Part shown: piece by piece, positions 63,225 through 64,000 of the stretch | Position numbering within the stretch: the first letter of the stretch is position 1 | How the letters are laid out: each line of letters opens with the position of its first letter | Assembly (NCBI RefSeq): GCF_008728835.1 | Contig: NZ_CP042582.1 | Span: 2,135,001-2,199,000, forward strand | Source: Hypericibacter adhaerens | GTDB taxonomy: Bacteria; Pseudomonadota; Alphaproteobacteria; Dongiales; Dongiaceae | DNA length: 64,000 nucleotides | Direction of reading: 5' to 3' | Program-made: the position numbers and the translations under genes | The notes under the pieces: generated by a model | The model's input: the letters and a program-made list of their open reading frames with translations, nothing else | What the model was told of the DNA's origin: nothing | The model's database searches: none

Positions 63225-64000
63225 ATGGCTCAAGCGATCGAGTTCCGACATGTCAGCAAGCGGTTCGACCATGGCGGCCTTGCCGTCGACGATCTCTCCT
63301 TCCGGGTCGAGGCCGGCAGCACCATGGCCCTGGTGGGACCGTCGGGTTGCGGCAAGACGACGAGCCTGAAGATGATCAACCGGCTCGTCGAACCGACCAG
63401 TGGCGAGATTTCGGTGGGCGGGCGCTCGATTACGTCGATGGGTCTGCTCGAGCTGCGTCGCTCGCTGGGCTATGTCATCCAGTATGTCGGGTTGTTCCCG
63501 CATATGACGGTCGCCGAAAATATCGGCGTGGTGCCGCAGCTCCTGGGATGGCCCAAGGCGAAGATCGCGGCTCGGACCGACGAGCTGCTGGATCTCGTGG
63601 GGCTGGCGCCGAAGGATTATCGCGGCCGCCGGCCCCGGGCGCTGAGCGGCGGGCAGCAGCAGCGCGTCGGCGTGGCGCGCGCGCTGGCGGCCGATCCGCC
63701 GGTGCTGCTGATGGACGAGCCGTTCGGCGCGCTCGATCCGATTACCCGCGACCGGCTCCAGGACGAGCTGATCCAGATCCAGAGGAAGCTGCGCAAGACC
63801 ATCGTCATCGTCACGCACGACATGGACGAGGCCGTGCGGCTCGCCGACCGCATCGCGGTCTTGCGCGCGGGCAAGCTGATTCAGCTGGGCACGCCCGCCG
63901 AGGTCCTGGCGAAGCCGGCCGACGATTTCGTCGCCGACCTGCTGGGGCGCGATCGCCTGCTCAAGCTGCTGCGAACGACGCCCGTGACCAAGGTGATGCA
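63225..64000 (+). CDS. Quaternary-amine ABC ATP-binding protein (OpuCA-like), cut by the window edge
   Basis: First 258 codons only. Walker A GPSGCGKTTSLKMINRL (about 37-53), with the family-typical MINRL and VIQYVGLFPHMTVAENI, signature LSGGQQQRVGVARALA, Walker B VLLMDEPFGALDP and H-loop VTHDMDEAVRLADRI. The frame is open at 64000, where OpuCA/ProV proteins would continue into CBS domains or end. Powers the two permeases just upstream. Confidence 0.87.
   Translation, partial: MAQAIEFRHVSKRFDHGGLAVDDLSFRVEAGSTMALVGPSGCGKTTSLKMINRLVEPTSGEISVGGRSITSMGLLELRRSLGYVIQYVGLFPHMTVAENIGVVPQLLGWPKAKIAARTDELLDLVGLAPKDYRGRRPRALSGGQQQRVGVARALAADPPVLLMDEPFGALDPITRDRLQDELIQIQRKLRKTIVIVTHDMDEAVRLADRIAVLRAGKLIQLGTPAEVLAKPADDFVADLLGRDRLLKLLRTTPVTKVM

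Overview
The window is about 67% G+C by eye and densely coded. It carries the LexA operator form GTTC-N7-GTTC, typical of Alphaproteobacteria, and many ABC uptake systems with Tat or Sec binding proteins. An environmental alphaproteobacterium, probably Rhodospirillales-like, is the best guess; this is inference, because there is no rRNA marker. No tRNA, rRNA, CRISPR array, transposase or integrase was seen.

Layout. (1) 6-2384, minus strand: a tight four-gene operon, visibly less G+C-rich than the rest. It encodes a membrane-anchored treble-clef/OB-fold protein, a mini J-domain protein, an E1/ThiF-like activating enzyme and a ubiquitin-like beta-grasp protein. It runs to the left edge, so more genes may lie outside. 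This is the best candidate for an undescribed system. (2) 2995-5651: a CPA2 cation/proton antiporter with a cyclic-nucleotide domain, flanked by two copies of a ~216-219 bp element that each start with a LexA-operator promoter. (3) 5810-10538: a complete Liv-type ABC operon. (4) 10973-16139: a ThDP enzyme, a lone PotD-like binding protein and an S9 peptidase. (5) 16685-20690: dienelactone hydrolase, duplicated-repeat lipoprotein, GNAT, PepSY-like secreted protein and a sarcosine-oxidase-like flavoenzyme. (6) 21085-25424: RND efflux adaptor and pump. (7) 25527-29551: an iron(III) ABC transporter behind a Fur-box-like site. (8) 29563-37241: hydroxyacyl-CoA dehydrogenase, choline-dehydrogenase-like GMC enzyme, Popeye-like cNMP sensor convergent with a class III cyclase, M20 hydrolase and pirin. 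(9) 37222-39603: NarL-type regulator and PAS histidine kinase. (10) 39793-46875: MarC, a secreted protein, and a Pot/Fbp-type ABC system with two tandemly duplicated binding proteins. (11) 47270-52228: second cyclase, SDR, quinone-oxidoreductase-like MDR and a group of tiny envelope proteins (25-aa membrane peptide, DUF1328, entericidin, DUF6328-like). (12) 52453-64000: flavin oxidoreductase, GlxA/GbdR-like regulator, non-pyrrolysine MttB-family methyltransferase, nitrilase, MmgE/PrpD protein, CocE hydrolase and an OpuC-type quaternary-amine ABC transporter cut by the right edge.

Themes. Betaine/choline-type amines recur: the GMC dehydrogenase, the DAO-type flavoenzymes, the MttB-family protein, the GbdR-like regulator and the OpuC system. 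Cyclic-nucleotide signalling recurs in two cyclases and two binding proteins. In three ABC operons a stable hairpin separates the binding-protein gene from the permease gene, consistent with making more binding protein than channel.

All calls rest on reading motifs in the sequence; no database search was run. Starts were moved from the longest open frame wherever a ribosome-binding site, signal peptide or domain boundary supported an inner start.
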